From [Clostridium] aerotolerans DSM 5434 (GTDB lineage Bacteria; Bacillota; Clostridia; Lachnospirales; Lachnospiraceae): a DNA stretch of 64,000 nt. The DNA is taken from contig NZ_JHWJ01000006.1 in the NCBI RefSeq assembly GCF_000687555.1, positions 161,300-225,299 of the forward strand. The letters are read 5' to 3'. Positions 63,374-64,000 of the stretch are shown in pieces (the first letter of the stretch is position 1; the number at the start of each line of letters is the position of its first letter). The notes under the pieces were generated by a model. The model had not been told where the DNA came from and ran no database searches. It was given only the letters and a program-made list of their open reading frames with translations. Position numbers and translations under genes: made by a program.

Positions 63374-63666
63374 TTTATATACTATATCAGAGCCTGAAGT
63401 TTGCCAAAATACGAAATGAGGTCGTCACACTGGGAATGGATAATATGCAGTAAAAGGATTTTCTAATCAACAGCTTTTGGTAAGATATGGACAATCTGAG
63501 TTGTCCTTCGAACTGTATCTTTTATCTGCTGTCATTCAGTCAGACATGACCAATATAATGAATAATCGCCTATCTCATGATTTTGATGGGATAGGCGATT
63601 GTTTTAATTGTTAATTGCAATAATTTTTAATCCTTTGTCTTCCTGGGAATTAAACCAGATGTCTCC
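63374..63666 (+). other. Non-coding stretch between subtilase gene and IS element
   Basis: No supported gene. It contains a small GGACAA/TTGTCC hairpin near 63489 and the terminator at 63564-63605. The element boundary lies near 63667. Confidence 0.5.
63564..63605 (+). terminator. Terminator downstream of subtilase gene
   Basis: AATCGCCTATC pairs perfectly with GATAGGCGATT and is followed by GTTTTAATT. It lies about 190 bp after the subtilase stop. Confidence 0.8.
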
Positions 63667-64000
63667 GAGACCGTTTCAAAGTCCGTGTAAACTCCAAAAA
63701 CTGATATAAAATATTGATTGTTATTTATGGGCAAGGCCATTTTTCATTGGTTCTTGCCCATGCTTGTATTATAAAACTGTTTTTGGGGTTGTCAAGTAAA
63801 ACTCCCCTTTGGCAGTCTTAATACCTCGCTCTTTGATTTTTAAGATAACCTTTCTTCAAAGAAGATCTCCAACTGGGAATGAATCTGACCCCAATCCTGT
63901 CGGTGACCCGTCCATTTTTTTGTGATATCCATAGTTGCCAGATACAGCATTTTTAGCAGGCTGTCATCTGTGGGGAATACCGTTTTACTTTTAGTGACCT
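63667..64000 (-). mobile_element. IS256-family insertion sequence, one end
   Basis: The left boundary is placed at GACCGTTTCAAAGTCCGTGT (starting near 63669), which resembles IS256-type terminal repeats. The 3' end of a mutator-type transposase follows on the minus strand. A hairpin (63727-63761, ATGGGCAAG/CTTGCCCAT) lies between repeat and transposase stop. The other end is outside the window, so completeness and target duplication cannot be judged. Confidence 0.75.
63840..64000 (-). CDS. IS256-family transposase, C-terminal fragment (cut by window edge)
   Basis: The minus strand reads an open frame from the window edge to a TAA complementary to 63840-63842. The encoded end includes MLYLATMDITKKWTGHRQDW followed by GQIHSQLEIFFEERLS. 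This is the standard C-terminus of mutator (IS256) transposases. About 53 codons are visible; the catalytic DDE residues lie outside. Confidence 0.88.
   Translation of the reverse strand, partial: VTKSKTVFPTDDSLLKMLYLATMDITKKWTGHRQDWGQIHSQLEIFFEERLS

Overview
The window reads as chromosome of an anaerobic, endospore-forming, low-GC Clostridia, most like Lachnospiraceae of the Lacrimispora/Clostridium type. This is inferred from gene content: CotF-like spore coat genes, butyrate and 4-hydroxybutyrate fermentation genes, electron-transferring flavoproteins, strong GGAGG ribosome sites and U-tract terminators. I saw no rRNA, tRNA, CRISPR array or prophage. The only mobile element is the edge of an IS256-family insertion at the right end.

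Left part (1-12.4 kb): mixed housekeeping and small regulatory modules. These are UDP-GlcNAc 2-epimerase, PpnP, a 3-methyladenine glycosylase, a GAF-GGDEF diguanylate cyclase and a DUF2935 protein. A five-gene spore-coat/alcohol dehydrogenase operon follows with the layout of Bacillus subtilis yraGF-adhB-yraED. Next come a TetR-FabF pair, a PadR-DUF2812 pair, a flavodoxin-fold reductase and a PNPOx-like protein. Several of these carry clear promoters with palindromic operators.

Middle-left (11.5-31.6 kb): a BmrR-like MerR regulator faces a three-gene iron-sulfur/flavoprotein reductase operon whose promoter has the 19-bp spacer and central dyad typical of MerR activation. A 7TMR-DISM-type histidine kinase and a SARP-type response regulator precede a 1865-residue surface protein with both SLH and cell-wall-binding repeats. 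Malic enzyme and a KdgT-type permease are followed by a DcuS/DcuR-like two-component system.

Core (32-58.7 kb): two adjacent catabolic blocks. Block one (sucD, 4hbD, abfD, two CoA-transferases, a small membrane protein) converts succinyl-CoA or succinate semialdehyde through 4-hydroxybutyrate and 4-hydroxybutyryl-CoA to crotonyl-CoA. Block two starts with a LysR gene and runs about 19 kb with no gap over 50 bp. It contains (i) a LuxE/LuxC fatty-acid reductase cassette with a carrier protein, an AMP-forming ligase and an unusual CGGC-MaoC fusion, but no luciferase; (ii) thl, crt, hbd, bcd and etfBA for butyryl-CoA formation; and (iii) larA, a lactate permease, an LctBCD-type electron-confurcating lactate dehydrogenase and a second LctD-like flavoprotein. 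Together they suggest lactate oxidation feeding butyrate formation, with crotonyl-CoA as the shared node.

Right part (58.8-64 kb): an alpha/beta hydrolase, an old-yellow-enzyme reductase divergent from an HxlR regulator, a subtilase with no visible signal peptide behind a long structured leader, and the 3' end of an IS256-family transposase.
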